Positions 1-8,102 of a stretch of DNA of 41,351 bases are shown piece by piece. Source of the stretch: Saprospiraceae bacterium (GTDB lineage Bacteria; Bacteroidota; Bacteroidia; Chitinophagales; Saprospiraceae); NCBI GenBank assembly GCA_020629615.1, contig JAHDCZ010000018.1, positions 1 through 41,351 of the forward strand. The letters run 5' to 3'. The position numbers and the translations under genes are program-made. How positions within the stretch are numbered: the first letter of the stretch is position 1; every line of letters begins with the position of its first letter. The notes beneath the pieces were generated by a model, which saw only the letters and a program-made list of their open reading frames with translations, made no database searches and was not told the DNA's origin.

Positions 1-388
1 TATCGTCGGCCAAAAGGTGAAAATCATAAGGATAATTGGATCGTCTCGCGATGGAATTGTTTACTAATCGTTGTCCGACTGCATCGACCAATTCTTGAGC
101 GCGTTGATCTGGATGCAATCCACCATGTTGCTGCGCCATTTGAGGAGCACTTTGAAGACCCAGCGCCACCTCATCTTCCGCACTTAAACTTAGATATTGC
201 GTTTCTCCTGTGATGGGATTGGTTTGCGAACTAGAACAGTATTTAAACAGAGAAAATGCAGCAATGGCTAGTCCAATGAGGAGTGTCCCTTTGATATTTC
301 GACCACGTCTGGGTTGACCGTATCCCCCTTGTCCATACCCTCCTTGACCATTGCCGTATGGGTTTTGTTGTCTTCGTCTTCCGAACAT
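1..388 (-). CDS. M48-family zinc metalloprotease, N-terminal part (truncated by window edge)
   Basis: Translating the minus strand from the ATG at 388 gives 129 uninterrupted residues running off the left edge. Residues 1-32 are basic and Gly/Gln/Tyr-rich with a repeated GQGGYGQ unit, followed by one membrane segment (about 33-49) and then NPITGETQYLSLSAEDE and LGLQSAPQMAQQHGG. That NPxTGExQ ... LGLQxAPxMAxQxGG pattern is the start of the membrane-anchored YggG/M48-type peptidases as I know them. The zinc motif HExxH should lie beyond the edge and cannot be seen, so the catalytic assignment rests on the N-terminal signature only. The likely role is turnover of envelope proteins. The low-complexity cytoplasmic head before the anchor is unusual. 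The gene is separated by 133 bases from the acetyltransferase gene upstream of it on the same strand. Confidence 0.75.
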   Translation of the reverse strand, partial: MFGRRRQQNPYGNGQGGYGQGGYGQPRRGRNIKGTLLIGLAIAAFSLFKYCSSSQTNPITGETQYLSLSAEDEVALGLQSAPQMAQQHGGLHPDQRAQELVDAVGQRLVNNSIARRSNYPYDFHLLADD

Positions 389-521
389 TTTTATTGGTTT
401 TATTACAATGTACTTGAATGCCTTGAGTTTTGAAAATTTTCAAAGCAGATACCAAAGAAATAAGGATTTATTATCTAGAAAAGTTCAATTTAATTCTAAT
501 CTGTTAGGAAGATATTAGAGA

Positions 522-1118
522 TTATTTTTCGATTTTTTGACTTAGGTATTCCTTCTTTTCATTGATCCATTCTTGTTTTAGTATACTGAGTACAATGCTG
601 TCTATACGACCGGTTCGAGATTTGCAATTACTACGCAAGATTCCCTCAACTGTACAACCTAAACTCTTCATTGCGGCAATACTCCTTTTATTATTGTTAT
701 CTGCTCTAAATTCAACTCGATCAAGACCCAATTTTTCAAAAGCAAAGCTAAGCATTAAGTATTTGCAGTTTTTATTTAAGCCTGTTCCCCAAAATTCTTT
801 TCCATACCAAGTGTAACCCAATTGAGTGGTATTGTGTGTAGATTGGTAGTCATAAAAGCGGGTGCTTCCAGCAATTTTGTTCTTCAACTTGTCAAAAACG
901 AGAAAGGGGTAAGCGCTTTGTTTTTCTTTTTGAGTCAGGGCATTATCAATATATATTCTCATATTATCGGAGCCTGCTGCAGATTGCAAAGAATATTGCC
1001 ATAGGGTGGGTTCGCTTAGCGCGAATGGAAGTAGTAGTTGGTAATCAGAAGATTTCAGAGGAGAGAGTTTGACTCGATCATTTTCTAGATAGTAATCTTT
1101 AGTGAAATCAAGGCTCAT
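522..1118 (-). CDS. GNAT N-acetyltransferase, RimJ/RimL-like
   Basis: This is a 198-residue protein of the Acetyltransf_3 (RimJ/RimL) type. The acetyl-CoA binding loop is degenerate but recognisable around residues 100-120 (GYTWYGKEFWGTGLNKN), and the C-terminal motif is seen at 141-154 (NNNKRSIAAMKSLG), where related enzymes carry NxxSxrxxEKxG. The substrate is probably an N-terminal amino group or a small amine or amino-acid derivative; nothing here identifies it. The family is about 170-200 residues, so it is full length. It begins with ATG at 1118, directly after the spacer holding the terminator of the upstream TPR lipoprotein gene, so it is probably transcribed on its own. Codons for residues 32-36 contain one copy of the dispersed TTCGC/GCGAA inverted repeat. 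Confidence 0.8.
   Translation of the reverse strand: MSLDFTKDYYLENDRVKLSPLKSSDYQLLLPFALSEPTLWQYSLQSAAGSDNMRIYIDNALTQKEKQSAYPFLVFDKLKNKIAGSTRFYDYQSTHNTTQLGYTWYGKEFWGTGLNKNCKYLMLSFAFEKLGLDRVEFRADNNNKRSIAAMKSLGCTVEGILRSNCKSRTGRIDSIVLSILKQEWINEKKEYLSQKIEK
1011..1025. repeat. Dispersed short inverted repeat, copy 1 (TTCGC-N5-GCGAA)
   Basis: The sequence TTCGC-TTAGC-GCGAA has 5-bp inverted arms and is followed by TGG. It lies inside the GNAT gene and encodes Phe-Ala-Leu-Ser-Glu on the minus strand. The same arms recur at 14426-14440, 28490-28504 and 33858-33871, in other genes or reading frames. Confidence 0.55.
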
Positions 1119-1144
1119 ACCATTACTCTTTTTTTAATTTTAAA

Positions 1145-1175
1145 AAAGGCTTCGATATCAATGATCGAAGCCTTT
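1145..1175 (-). terminator. Rho-independent terminator of the TPR lipoprotein gene
   Basis: A perfect 12-bp stem (1145-1156 with 1164-1175, sequence AAAGGCTTCGAT) encloses a 7-base loop. Read on the minus strand it starts 8 bases after the stop codon at 1184 and is followed by a run of six T, so it ends transcripts of the 1184-2614 gene before the acetyltransferase gene. Confidence 0.85.
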
Positions 1176-1183
1176 AGTAATTT

Positions 1184-2614
1184 TTAATCTGCGGTTCTAA
1201 CTTTGGTTGTCTCTTGTATCCAGCATCCTACTTTAAAGGTGTCACCGACTTTTATTCTACGAATAAAGATATCCTCTTTTTTGGGCATATATTTTTGATA
1301 AGTACTAATCCACTTATTTGCTTCCGTTGCTACCGATGGATCAATTTTCTTGGCATATTTAAATTTGTCGATCGCTGGCCAAGTCACAATTTGGCTGTCC
1401 CATCCTGTTCCTGGTCCACATAATGGTCCACTAGAAGCGTATAGTTTTCCGATCAAGATATAGGGCTCTCCCCAATTGGATTTATATTCGGCGGCAGCCA
1501 AAGCATATTTACGAGACTTTGAAAAGTTCTTAAGGTCTCCGTAGTAGATTTTGGCAATCAATAAATTGTATTTTGCCTTTTTTTCTGGGTCATCCGTTGA
1601 TTTTACAAATTCTTCAAAATGATTAACGGCATCTTTATATTTCCCCTCAGAATAAGCTCGGTAAGCCAATTTAAGTGGTCCTTCTTGCGGTGGTGGGGTA
1701 TAGCATTTGGTATCTTTTGCGGCTTTGACATTGGTCACTTGACTATTTGTAGGGGCACATCCCCCACGTAATAATCGACTATAAACTTTATTGATTACCT
1801 CGCAGTCTTCAGGGTTTTCCTCAAAAAGTGAGTAGTACTTGTTGGTGTAATATTCACAGTCATAGAAATTATCAGCACCTTCTAAGGATTCTAAAATAGT
1901 AGGGGAGTAATTATTGATAACATCCCAAACCGAACAATTTCGTTTACAATTTTTTGGACCATAGTCAAGAGCCGACCAGAGTATTTTGGTATATTTTTGA
2001 GCTTCAGCTAATGGTGTTTTCCCTTCTAGAAAACGATCATTCAATAGTTTGGTGAAGGGGTTGATGATAAAATAATCTGCTTTTTCACCTTTCCCATCGA
2101 TTGCTTTTTTAAATAGCTCGTATGTTGTTTCTTCATTTCCAAAAGCAGAGAAAGTGTAATAGTAATCAAAAGCTTTACGTCCATCAATATACGCTTGGTC
2201 GCCAAAACACTCAACGCGCTTGTCGTAAATCATCATTACTGTATCTACATATTTTTGCTTTAGTACGTCATCAGTTGACTTATTAAATAAATCCGTATAA
2301 ATTCTGACACCATCATCAAACTGATACTTTACTCGACCATTGGAGGCAGGGGCAAGTTTGTAGGCTATCTCCCAATGTTTTTTGGCATTAATAAAATCAT
2401 TTGTTTTGATAAAGTCTTTGAAGAGCACATAAGCAGTTTCTGCAATGTCTCGATCAGAGGCATTTAAGTCATCAAAAGTGATACAAGAAGTTGTACGCTC
2501 CTTTACTGGCTTTTCAATGACAGGTTTTGTTTCTTTTTTAACAATTGGTTCCGTTGTTTTGGGACCACATGCGATAAAAATCAAACACAGTAGAAATAAG
2601 CTCCAATTTTTCAT
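1184..2614 (-). CDS. TPR-type lipoprotein, paralogue of the 2937-4361 gene
   Basis: I start this at the ATG at 2614 (476 residues), not at an in-frame start ten codons upstream, because the protein then opens with a lipoprotein signal peptide: MKNWSLFLLCLIFIAC, with Cys16 as the lipidated residue. The mature protein is helical and rich in Lys, Glu and Tyr. It has TPR-like helix pairs, clearest near residues 310-365 (LAYRAYSEGKYKDAVNHFEE), several cysteines, and a C-terminal basic segment ending KVGCWIQETTKVR. The same architecture, cysteine positions and C-terminal VGCWI motif occur in the protein encoded at 2937-4361, so the two are tandem paralogues; only this one is a lipoprotein. Function unknown; an envelope scaffold role is inference from the TPR fold. 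It has its own terminator, and an inverted-repeat element lies in its upstream region. Confidence 0.75.
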   Translation of the reverse strand: MKNWSLFLLCLIFIACGPKTTEPIVKKETKPVIEKPVKERTTSCITFDDLNASDRDIAETAYVLFKDFIKTNDFINAKKHWEIAYKLAPASNGRVKYQFDDGVRIYTDLFNKSTDDVLKQKYVDTVMMIYDKRVECFGDQAYIDGRKAFDYYYTFSAFGNEETTYELFKKAIDGKGEKADYFIINPFTKLLNDRFLEGKTPLAEAQKYTKILWSALDYGPKNCKRNCSVWDVINNYSPTILESLEGADNFYDCEYYTNKYYSLFEENPEDCEVINKVYSRLLRGGCAPTNSQVTNVKAAKDTKCYTPPPQEGPLKLAYRAYSEGKYKDAVNHFEEFVKSTDDPEKKAKYNLLIAKIYYGDLKNFSKSRKYALAAAEYKSNWGEPYILIGKLYASSGPLCGPGTGWDSQIVTWPAIDKFKYAKKIDPSVATEANKWISTYQKYMPKKEDIFIRRIKVGDTFKVGCWIQETTKVRTAD

Positions 2615-2667
2615 AGTATTGAATTTCAAAAGTTCAAAATACAAATAGCTTGTTAATCATCATAAAC

Positions 2668-2872
2668 GAATCCTTCAAAAATAAGTAGGTTGAACCCGGA
2701 TTATTCATTAGAAAATCTATTCCAACCTGAAATGCCTGCAAAATATACCATTTCATTAAGTTTTCTCACCTCACCATAGTGGTGACTATGCCTCAGCTCC
2801 AAAACTTCATATTTTATTGGCCTTTCAAGTCTCATAACGAAGTTCTAATGAATATTCCGGGTTAAAGGATTC
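2668..2872. mobile_element. MITE-like inverted-repeat element with 6-bp flanking duplication
   Basis: The 322-base gap between the two TPR genes is mostly filled by this non-coding element. The outer ends are GAATCCTT (2668-2675) and its complement AAGGATTC (2865-2872). Inside them lies a 21-bp inverted repeat starting AACCCGGATTATTCATTAG (2693-2713 against 2843-2863, one mismatch). The left end carries about 15 extra bases between the two blocks. The direct repeat ATAAAC flanks it exactly on both sides (2662-2667 and 2873-2878), as a target-site duplication would. The centre holds two alternative small hairpins (CATAGT/ACTATG and TCACCA/TGGTGA, 2771-2790). There is no room for a transposase, so it would depend on one elsewhere. 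Confidence 0.6.
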
Positions 2873-2890
2873 ATAAACTCTAGATGCAAA

Positions 2891-2919
2891 AAAGCCGGCT
2901 CAAGTTGTGAGCCGGCTTT
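2891..2919 (-). terminator. Rho-independent terminator of the purH-coaX-OMP-TPR operon
   Basis: A perfect 12-bp stem, AAAGCCGGCTCA (2891-2902) with its complement at 2908-2919, has a 5-base loop. On the minus strand it begins 17 bases after the stop at 2937 and is followed by a T run. It closes the four-gene operon and so isolates the downstream paralogous lipoprotein gene. Confidence 0.9.
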
Positions 2920-2936
2920 GGATAAGAATTATTTTT

Positions 2937-4361
2937 TTACTTAAATCGAACAGTGACCGATTCTCCGATCCAGCAGCCCACTTTAGCGGTACTACCTTTT
3001 TTCATCTTTCTCATAAAACCTTCTTCCTGACTGGGCATGGATCCAGCATATTTAGATACTTTTTCTCTAGCTTCGCCGGCAACTTCGGCATCTATGGATT
3101 TTGCATAATTGTATTTATCAATGGCGGCTAAGATAGCCAATCGTTGGTTCCATGAATCGCCACAATTTCTAGCAGAGGTAGCGTATAAATCACCGATCAG
3201 CATGTATGGTCTTCCCCAACCTGGCTTTAGAGAAGCTGCCTCATTGGCAAGTTTTCTAGCACTGCTGTATTTTTTTAACTTTCTTCCTTCAATTGATGCT
3301 GAAGAGAACAAGTAGCTAGCCTTTTTAGCATTATCCGTTTCAGCGTTGATCGCTTCTCTGTACTTGGAGAGTGCGCCAGCGTAATCACCACTTTTGTATA
3401 ATTTGTTAGCAGCTACTGCAGGATTGTTTGCTTCAAATTCAGCTTGGATTTTAGCATTTTCAGCTACCGCATATTTTTTCCATTTTTGATCCAATTCATC
3501 ATAAAATGGATCCCCAGGAGTACATCCTTGACCTTTTAAAATACCTAAGACTTTTTTAATGACATCAGGATTGTCAGGATCAGCATCATAATCAGGTCTA
3601 AGTTTATTTTTGAAAAACTCACAGTCAAATATTTGTCTTTCAATTTTAGCAAATTGAGCTTTGGCAGCATCCCAACCTTGCTGATAATAATCTTTTAATG
3701 TTGCGTGATTGGCAATATTATGATCTGCAATCTTTTCCAGATCTTCATAAATTGATCTTGCTTCTTCTTTGCTCATTAATTCTTTTTCGAATTGATAAAC
3801 CGCAATTCTAGCCATTGGGTCAAACACGACATATTCACTTTTAAGACCTCCTTTGTCCACTGCATTTTTTAGTACCTCTATATTTTGGGAATAAGGAGCA
3901 TTCAAAGAATAAAACATATCGATCCCCTTTCTTCCTAAGAGAAAAGCAACTTTGTCCTCGTAGCATTCATCTGTATCACATTTACTTAATGTAATGCTCC
4001 TCGACTCATAGCATGATATCGCCTCGTCGTATAGTCGAGCGATCGTTTCTTTATATTCTTTCTTCAGAGCTTCATCGGTCGCTTTCTTGAGCTTGTCTTT
4101 ATGGATTTCAATACCATCAATATAATGAGTACTTCTCTTACCATCGGCGGCAGGCGCAATTTCGTAAGCAGTTTTCCAACTTTCGTATGCCAAATCAAAT
4201 TCTTTTTCTTTGATATGTCCTCGATATACTACGTGTGCATCCGAGGCAACACCTTCTTGCGGTGAACCAACCCATGATTCACATTGGGCTTCTAATTGAA
4301 TCGTTGAAAAACAAAAAATTGCCGCTAGTCCTAAAATTTTAAATGCTACGTTCAATTTCAT
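2937..4361 (-). CDS. Secreted TPR-type protein, paralogue of the 1184-2614 lipoprotein
   Basis: The chosen start is the ATG at 4361 (474 residues), which gives a Sec signal peptide ending AIFCFSTIQLEAQ with cleavage after about residue 25. An in-frame start 13 codons earlier would bury this signal and overlap the preceding gene. The first gene of the pair shares its plan: an opening helical domain containing AYEIAPAADGK (paralogue AYKLAPASNGR), a Cys-Glu-aromatic-aromatic segment (CEFFKNK here, CEYYTNK there), TPR-like pairs near residues 310-365, and a C-terminal KVGCWI motif. Several cysteines are conserved between them, suggesting disulfides or a metal site in the periplasm. It follows the outer-membrane barrel gene by one base and is the last gene before a strong terminator, so it is co-expressed with purH, coaX and the barrel. 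Function unknown; a periplasmic partner of that barrel is a reasonable inference. Confidence 0.75.
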   Translation of the reverse strand: MKLNVAFKILGLAAIFCFSTIQLEAQCESWVGSPQEGVASDAHVVYRGHIKEKEFDLAYESWKTAYEIAPAADGKRSTHYIDGIEIHKDKLKKATDEALKKEYKETIARLYDEAISCYESRSITLSKCDTDECYEDKVAFLLGRKGIDMFYSLNAPYSQNIEVLKNAVDKGGLKSEYVVFDPMARIAVYQFEKELMSKEEARSIYEDLEKIADHNIANHATLKDYYQQGWDAAKAQFAKIERQIFDCEFFKNKLRPDYDADPDNPDVIKKVLGILKGQGCTPGDPFYDELDQKWKKYAVAENAKIQAEFEANNPAVAANKLYKSGDYAGALSKYREAINAETDNAKKASYLFSSASIEGRKLKKYSSARKLANEAASLKPGWGRPYMLIGDLYATSARNCGDSWNQRLAILAAIDKYNYAKSIDAEVAGEAREKVSKYAGSMPSQEEGFMRKMKKGSTAKVGCWIGESVTVRFK

Positions 4362-4362
4362 C

Positions 4363-5700
4363 TTAATTATATTTCCTTTTAATAAACCATTCGTCATCAT
4401 TAAAATTGAATGAGAATGTAATTCGCATAAATCGCTCTTCTATGGGGGATCCACTTCCTTTTAAACCAAATTTAAGGCCTATGTTGGCGTGAGAAATCTT
4501 TCGTTGAAAAACGAAAGGGAGACCCATACCCATGGAAACACCATATTCATTAATTTGTTTTTGATCAACAACACGAGGATCCGTGTTGTAATATAAGCCG
4601 TATCTATAATAAGCTCTTTTGAAAAAGCTATTGTACGATTTATAATTTGGACGCCAATAACCACCAAAAGACACTTTGTAAGCGTTTTTTAATGAACCAG
4701 GATTGGCCTCATTTTTATATTGAGACCAGAAAGTTTGGCTAAAGTTTAAACCGATGGCATGTTTTTCTCCATTATAATACATTACGCCTAGTCCAATTTC
4801 TGCTGGCAATGTACCAGTCCCTTTGATATTATCTGCAAAAAATATGGTGTCCGCATTGAGTACATTGTTGCCAGAAAGCAGAACACTTCGATTTAAAGTT
4901 TCAGAACGTGTATTAAATCCAGTTTGCGTATTTCCGTACACACCGATACTTAATTCTTTTTTCGGGGTACCATTATTATTCACAGCTTTTTGATTTAAAA
5001 CTGTTCGATAAATAGCACCTCCATTCCAAACAAAACCTTTAAGGCGATAATCGGTAATAAATTCGTTGTCAAACGAATTTGGAAGATCATTGAAAAATGA
5101 AAATCGTTGGTAATTTATCCTGCCAAACAGATATCCTAAATTTACACCAAAATGCCATTTTTTATATGCGAGACTTGTTCCCCACATAAATTTATTGGTA
5201 CCTCCTTCACCTTGAAAATTACGTTCGATTTGACCTAATTCTGAGTTTGTTGTCAAAGAGGTTATATTATAACCAATTTCACTGTGAGGAATTAAAGAGA
5301 AAGCCATTGCTAACTTATATTTGGATTCAACTCTTTCCAAGATATTCGAAAACGCATTCCGTAAAGGAAAAGCCAAGGAAAAGTATCTCAAATTACCGCT
5401 CCATAGATTATCAGAATTGTTGCCTTCCCTTAAGTTTGAATATTTTGAATAAACTCCAACATCAAAGGCAGTGGTCAGTAGGCTTGAGTAAGAAGCGGGG
5501 TTTTGTGGATTGATGTGGTAGGCATCAGTATATGCTCCTCCAATACCTCCCATGGACTCCATGTACATCAGATTAAATTCCACTGGGTCGCCTATTCCAA
5601 ACCTTGAGTAAGGAGAATTAGAATTGGATTGTCCTAAAGCAAACAGAGCCATGGACACCATTATAAAAATGGAAAAGGTAATTCTATAATTTAGCTGCAT
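4363..5700 (-). CDS. Outer-membrane beta-barrel protein of the coaX-linked Bacteroidota type
   Basis: This 445-residue protein begins with a signal peptide (MQLNYRITFSIFIMVSMALFALGQ) and continues with SPYSRFGIGD, a Gly-rich MESMGGIGGAYTD and NPASYSSL. That opening is typical of FadL/TodX-like barrels and of the uncharacterised barrel found next to coaX in Bacteroidota. The remainder is alternating polar/aromatic strands and it ends in strand-like ITFSFNFNDDEW followed by a short basic tail. It would sit in the outer membrane; whether it transports lipids or other hydrophobic compounds is not shown by the sequence. The gene overlaps the end of coaX by 17 bases and abuts the TPR gene, so the three are translationally linked. 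Confidence 0.8.
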   Translation of the reverse strand: MQLNYRITFSIFIMVSMALFALGQSNSNSPYSRFGIGDPVEFNLMYMESMGGIGGAYTDAYHINPQNPASYSSLLTTAFDVGVYSKYSNLREGNNSDNLWSGNLRYFSLAFPLRNAFSNILERVESKYKLAMAFSLIPHSEIGYNITSLTTNSELGQIERNFQGEGGTNKFMWGTSLAYKKWHFGVNLGYLFGRINYQRFSFFNDLPNSFDNEFITDYRLKGFVWNGGAIYRTVLNQKAVNNNGTPKKELSIGVYGNTQTGFNTRSETLNRSVLLSGNNVLNADTIFFADNIKGTGTLPAEIGLGVMYYNGEKHAIGLNFSQTFWSQYKNEANPGSLKNAYKVSFGGYWRPNYKSYNSFFKRAYYRYGLYYNTDPRVVDQKQINEYGVSMGMGLPFVFQRKISHANIGLKFGLKGSGSPIEERFMRITFSFNFNDDEWFIKRKYN

Positions 5701-6415
5701 TGTAGCGTATTATTTCGTTTAATCCGATCATTAAAAGATTTGGAAATACAAATATCTTAGTTTTGATCTTCTGTGCAAAAATACTTGCATCTCCGCCGGT
5801 TAAAATAACGTTAATTTCACCATACTTGCCTTGAATACGTCTTATAAACGCTTCAATTTCACCTATGGTACCCCACATAGCGCCGTTTTCGATAGCAGTT
5901 ATGGTCGTTTTTCCGATATAATCACGATGAAATGTGGCAGATCCTAGAGGTAATTTATCCGTGAAAGCATTCATAGATTTCAATCGTAAGAGTATTCCAG
6001 GTGAAATATTACCTCCCAAATAATGTCCTTTTGCATTGATAAAATCAAAGGTGATACATGTACCAGCGTCAATTACAAGATTATTTGTTTTAGGGAACAA
6101 GGTCCACGCACCAACGACTCCAGCAATTCGATCTCTTCCCAAGGTTTGGGGTGTCTTATATTTATTTTTTACGGGCAACTTTGTTAAATGATCCAGCTTT
6201 ATGAACGAATAGTTTTTTGTAAGATGCGATTCAATACGAGTATTGGCGTTTCGAGTAGACGATAAAATGACGTGTTCAAATTTATATTTTGATTTCCACT
6301 CTTTGATATCTCTGATTAAGAGCTTTTTTGATTTCCACACGAATATTTCTTTATCCTCTCGAAAAATCGAAGCCTTATAAAACGTATTGCCAATGTCGAT
6401 ACATAAATTTGTCAA
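5684..6415 (-). CDS. coaX: Type III pantothenate kinase
   Basis: CoaX phosphorylates pantothenate with ATP in the first step of coenzyme A synthesis. The 243-residue protein has the ASKHA-fold signatures of the type III family: the phosphate loop CIDIGNT (residues 5-11, Asp7), the GRDR motif at 93-96 that contacts pantothenate, IDAGTCITFD at 115-124, and HYLGGNISPG at 131-140. Length matches the family. The start is a TTG (6415), two bases after the purH stop; no ATG is available in frame nearby. The 3' end overlaps the outer-membrane barrel gene by 17 bases. This places CoA synthesis in the same transcript as purine synthesis and two envelope proteins. Confidence 0.93.
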   Translation of the reverse strand: MTNLCIDIGNTFYKASIFREDKEIFVWKSKKLLIRDIKEWKSKYKFEHVILSSTRNANTRIESHLTKNYSFIKLDHLTKLPVKNKYKTPQTLGRDRIAGVVGAWTLFPKTNNLVIDAGTCITFDFINAKGHYLGGNISPGILLRLKSMNAFTDKLPLGSATFHRDYIGKTTITAIENGAMWGTIGEIEAFIRRIQGKYGEINVILTGGDASIFAQKIKTKIFVFPNLLMIGLNEIIRYNAAKL

Positions 6416-6417
6416 AA

Positions 6418-7938
6418 TTAATGCTTGAAATGTCTTGTACCTGTCATGACCATTGCTAAGTCGTTTTCATTACAATAATCTATACTTAATTGATCTTTTA
6501 TACTACCTCCGGGTTGAACAATCGCCTTGATTCCAGCATTGCCTGCAATTTCAACACAATCCGGAAAAGGGAAAAAAGCATCTGACGCCATAACAGCTCC
6601 TTCTAAGTCAAACTTGAAGCGCTTCGCTTTGGCGATTGCTTGTTGACAAGCGTCGACTCTAGAAGTTTGACCACAACCCATACCCAGTAGTTGATTATTT
6701 TTAACTAGCACAATGGTATTGGACTTCAAATGTTTTCCGCACTTAAGTGCGAATGATAAATCACTCATTTGTTCAGGACTGGGACTACGATTAGTTTTTA
6801 GTTCAAAACTTGACTGGTCCTCAGTTTTTAAATCGGTATCCTGGACAATGACTCCATTCAAAATGCTTTTAAAACTTTTCTCTTGTAAGTCAAAGGACTT
6901 TATCTTGAGCAATACCCTTTTTTTCTTTTGTAATAGTAAATCGCGTGCTGGCAGATCAAAACCTGGAGCGATTAAAACTTCATAAAAAAGCGTATTTATT
7001 TTCTCTGCTGTCTTAAGATCAATTGTTGAATTACAGATTAAAATTCCTCCAAATGCAGATATTGGATCTCCAGCAAGGGCAGCATCCCAGGCTTCTTCTA
7101 CAGTATTTCGAGTTGCCACTCCGCAAGCATTGGTGTGTTTTAAAACAGCAAATGTTGGCTTGTCGTTTTTAAATTCTCGCATCAAGCTAACCGCCGCATC
7201 AATATCTACCAAATTGTTAAAAGACAATTCCTTTCCCCCCAATTTGTCAAATTGTTCGGTGAGGTCTCCATAAAACTGAGCCGTTTGATGTGGATTTTCA
7301 CCATATCTCAATTCTTGAACTTTATTAATACTTTTCTTAAACGAAGAATTATTGCCAAAATCCCGATTGAAGTAATTAAATATAGCAGTATCATAATGAG
7401 ACGAAACCGCAAATGCTTTACTAGCCAATTCTTTGCGTTGATTCAAGGTCAAGGCACCATCTTGGGATTTCATTGCATCGGCAACCTCATAATAACTATC
7501 CTTTGAGGCAACAACGGCGACATCATTAAAATTTTTGGCTGCCGCTCTGATTAACGCGATCCCTCCGATATCTATCTTTTCAATGATGAGTGATTCGTCA
7601 TCAGTGCTTTTTAAGGTTTCTTCAAAGGGATATAAATCAACGATAACTAGGTCAATTTCAGGTATATCATATTGATTCAGTTGAGATAAATGATCGTCTT
7701 CTCTTTTGGCTAGAATTCCACCAAATACTTTAGGGTGCAATGTTTTAACTCGTCCATCCAAAATAGAGGGATAGGAGGTTAAATCTTCAACGCGTTCAAC
7801 GCTAATTCCCTTCTCTTCGATGTAGGCTTGAGTTCCTCCGGTAGAGTAGATTGTCACATTGTGATCTTTCAAGACATCCAAGATAACATCAAGACCATCT
7901 TTATAATAAACAGAGATTAGAGCGGATCTTATTTTCAT
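6418..7938 (-). CDS. purH: Bifunctional AICAR formyltransferase / IMP cyclohydrolase
   Basis: PurH carries out the last two steps of de novo IMP synthesis in the cytoplasm: formylation of AICAR by 10-formyltetrahydrofolate, and ring closure. The 506 residues cover both domains. The N-terminal cyclohydrolase (1 to about 195) contains STGGT (32-36) and LDGRVKTLHPKVFGGILA (60-77). The C-terminal transformylase contains RYGENPHQ (211-218), the catalytic LKHTNACG (Lys267, His268), DPISAFGG, GMGCGQTSR and SDAFFPFPD. Nothing is missing. It is the first gene of an operon with coaX (2-base gap), an outer-membrane barrel and a TPR protein. A Bacteroidota-type promoter and a 22-bp palindrome lie in its leader. 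Confidence 0.97.
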   Translation of the reverse strand: MKIRSALISVYYKDGLDVILDVLKDHNVTIYSTGGTQAYIEEKGISVERVEDLTSYPSILDGRVKTLHPKVFGGILAKREDDHLSQLNQYDIPEIDLVIVDLYPFEETLKSTDDESLIIEKIDIGGIALIRAAAKNFNDVAVVASKDSYYEVADAMKSQDGALTLNQRKELASKAFAVSSHYDTAIFNYFNRDFGNNSSFKKSINKVQELRYGENPHQTAQFYGDLTEQFDKLGGKELSFNNLVDIDAAVSLMREFKNDKPTFAVLKHTNACGVATRNTVEEAWDAALAGDPISAFGGILICNSTIDLKTAEKINTLFYEVLIAPGFDLPARDLLLQKKKRVLLKIKSFDLQEKSFKSILNGVIVQDTDLKTEDQSSFELKTNRSPSPEQMSDLSFALKCGKHLKSNTIVLVKNNQLLGMGCGQTSRVDACQQAIAKAKRFKFDLEGAVMASDAFFPFPDCVEIAGNAGIKAIVQPGGSIKDQLSIDYCNENDLAMVMTGTRHFKH

Positions 7939-7981
7939 TCTTAATTTTCTATGGTTTCATTCGGTAGTGCGGTTAAACAAC

Positions 7982-8003
7982 ATATTATAAATATTTATAA
8001 TAT
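7982..8003. promoter_or_regulatory. 22-bp perfect palindrome in the purH leader
   Basis: Positions 7982-8003 read ATATTATAAAT followed directly by its exact reverse complement. The site lies between the candidate purH promoter (-7 box 8021-8028) and the purH start at 7938, inside the expected 5' untranslated region and close to the transcription start. It could be an operator or a weak AT-only hairpin. It is too AT-rich to be an intrinsic terminator on its own. Confidence 0.5.
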
Positions 8004-8020
8004 CTGGCACGAAATTTGTC

Positions 8021-8053
8021 CAAAAGTAAGAAAACTGAAGAAGTTCTTGTCAA
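8021..8053 (-). promoter_or_regulatory. Bacteroidota-type promoter of purH
   Basis: On the minus strand TACTTTTG (8028-8021) matches the -7 consensus TAnnTTTG exactly, and a TTG (8053-8051) lies 22 bases upstream as the -33 element. Transcription would start around 8014, giving a leader of about 75 bases that contains the palindrome at 7982-8003. The spacing is slightly longer than usual. Confidence 0.55.
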
Positions 8054-8102
8054 CACCTGATTGAATAATTGTTAATTAATGTTCTTAAAAAAAATTGACA
8101 CG

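Noticed and set aside
5684-5700. Frameshift between coaX and the barrel gene
   Set aside because: The 17-base overlap joins two complete proteins with their own starts and full motifs; it is an operon overlap.
7939-8102. A purine riboswitch upstream of purH
   Set aside because: No aptamer-like three-way junction is visible; the only structured element is the AT-only palindrome.
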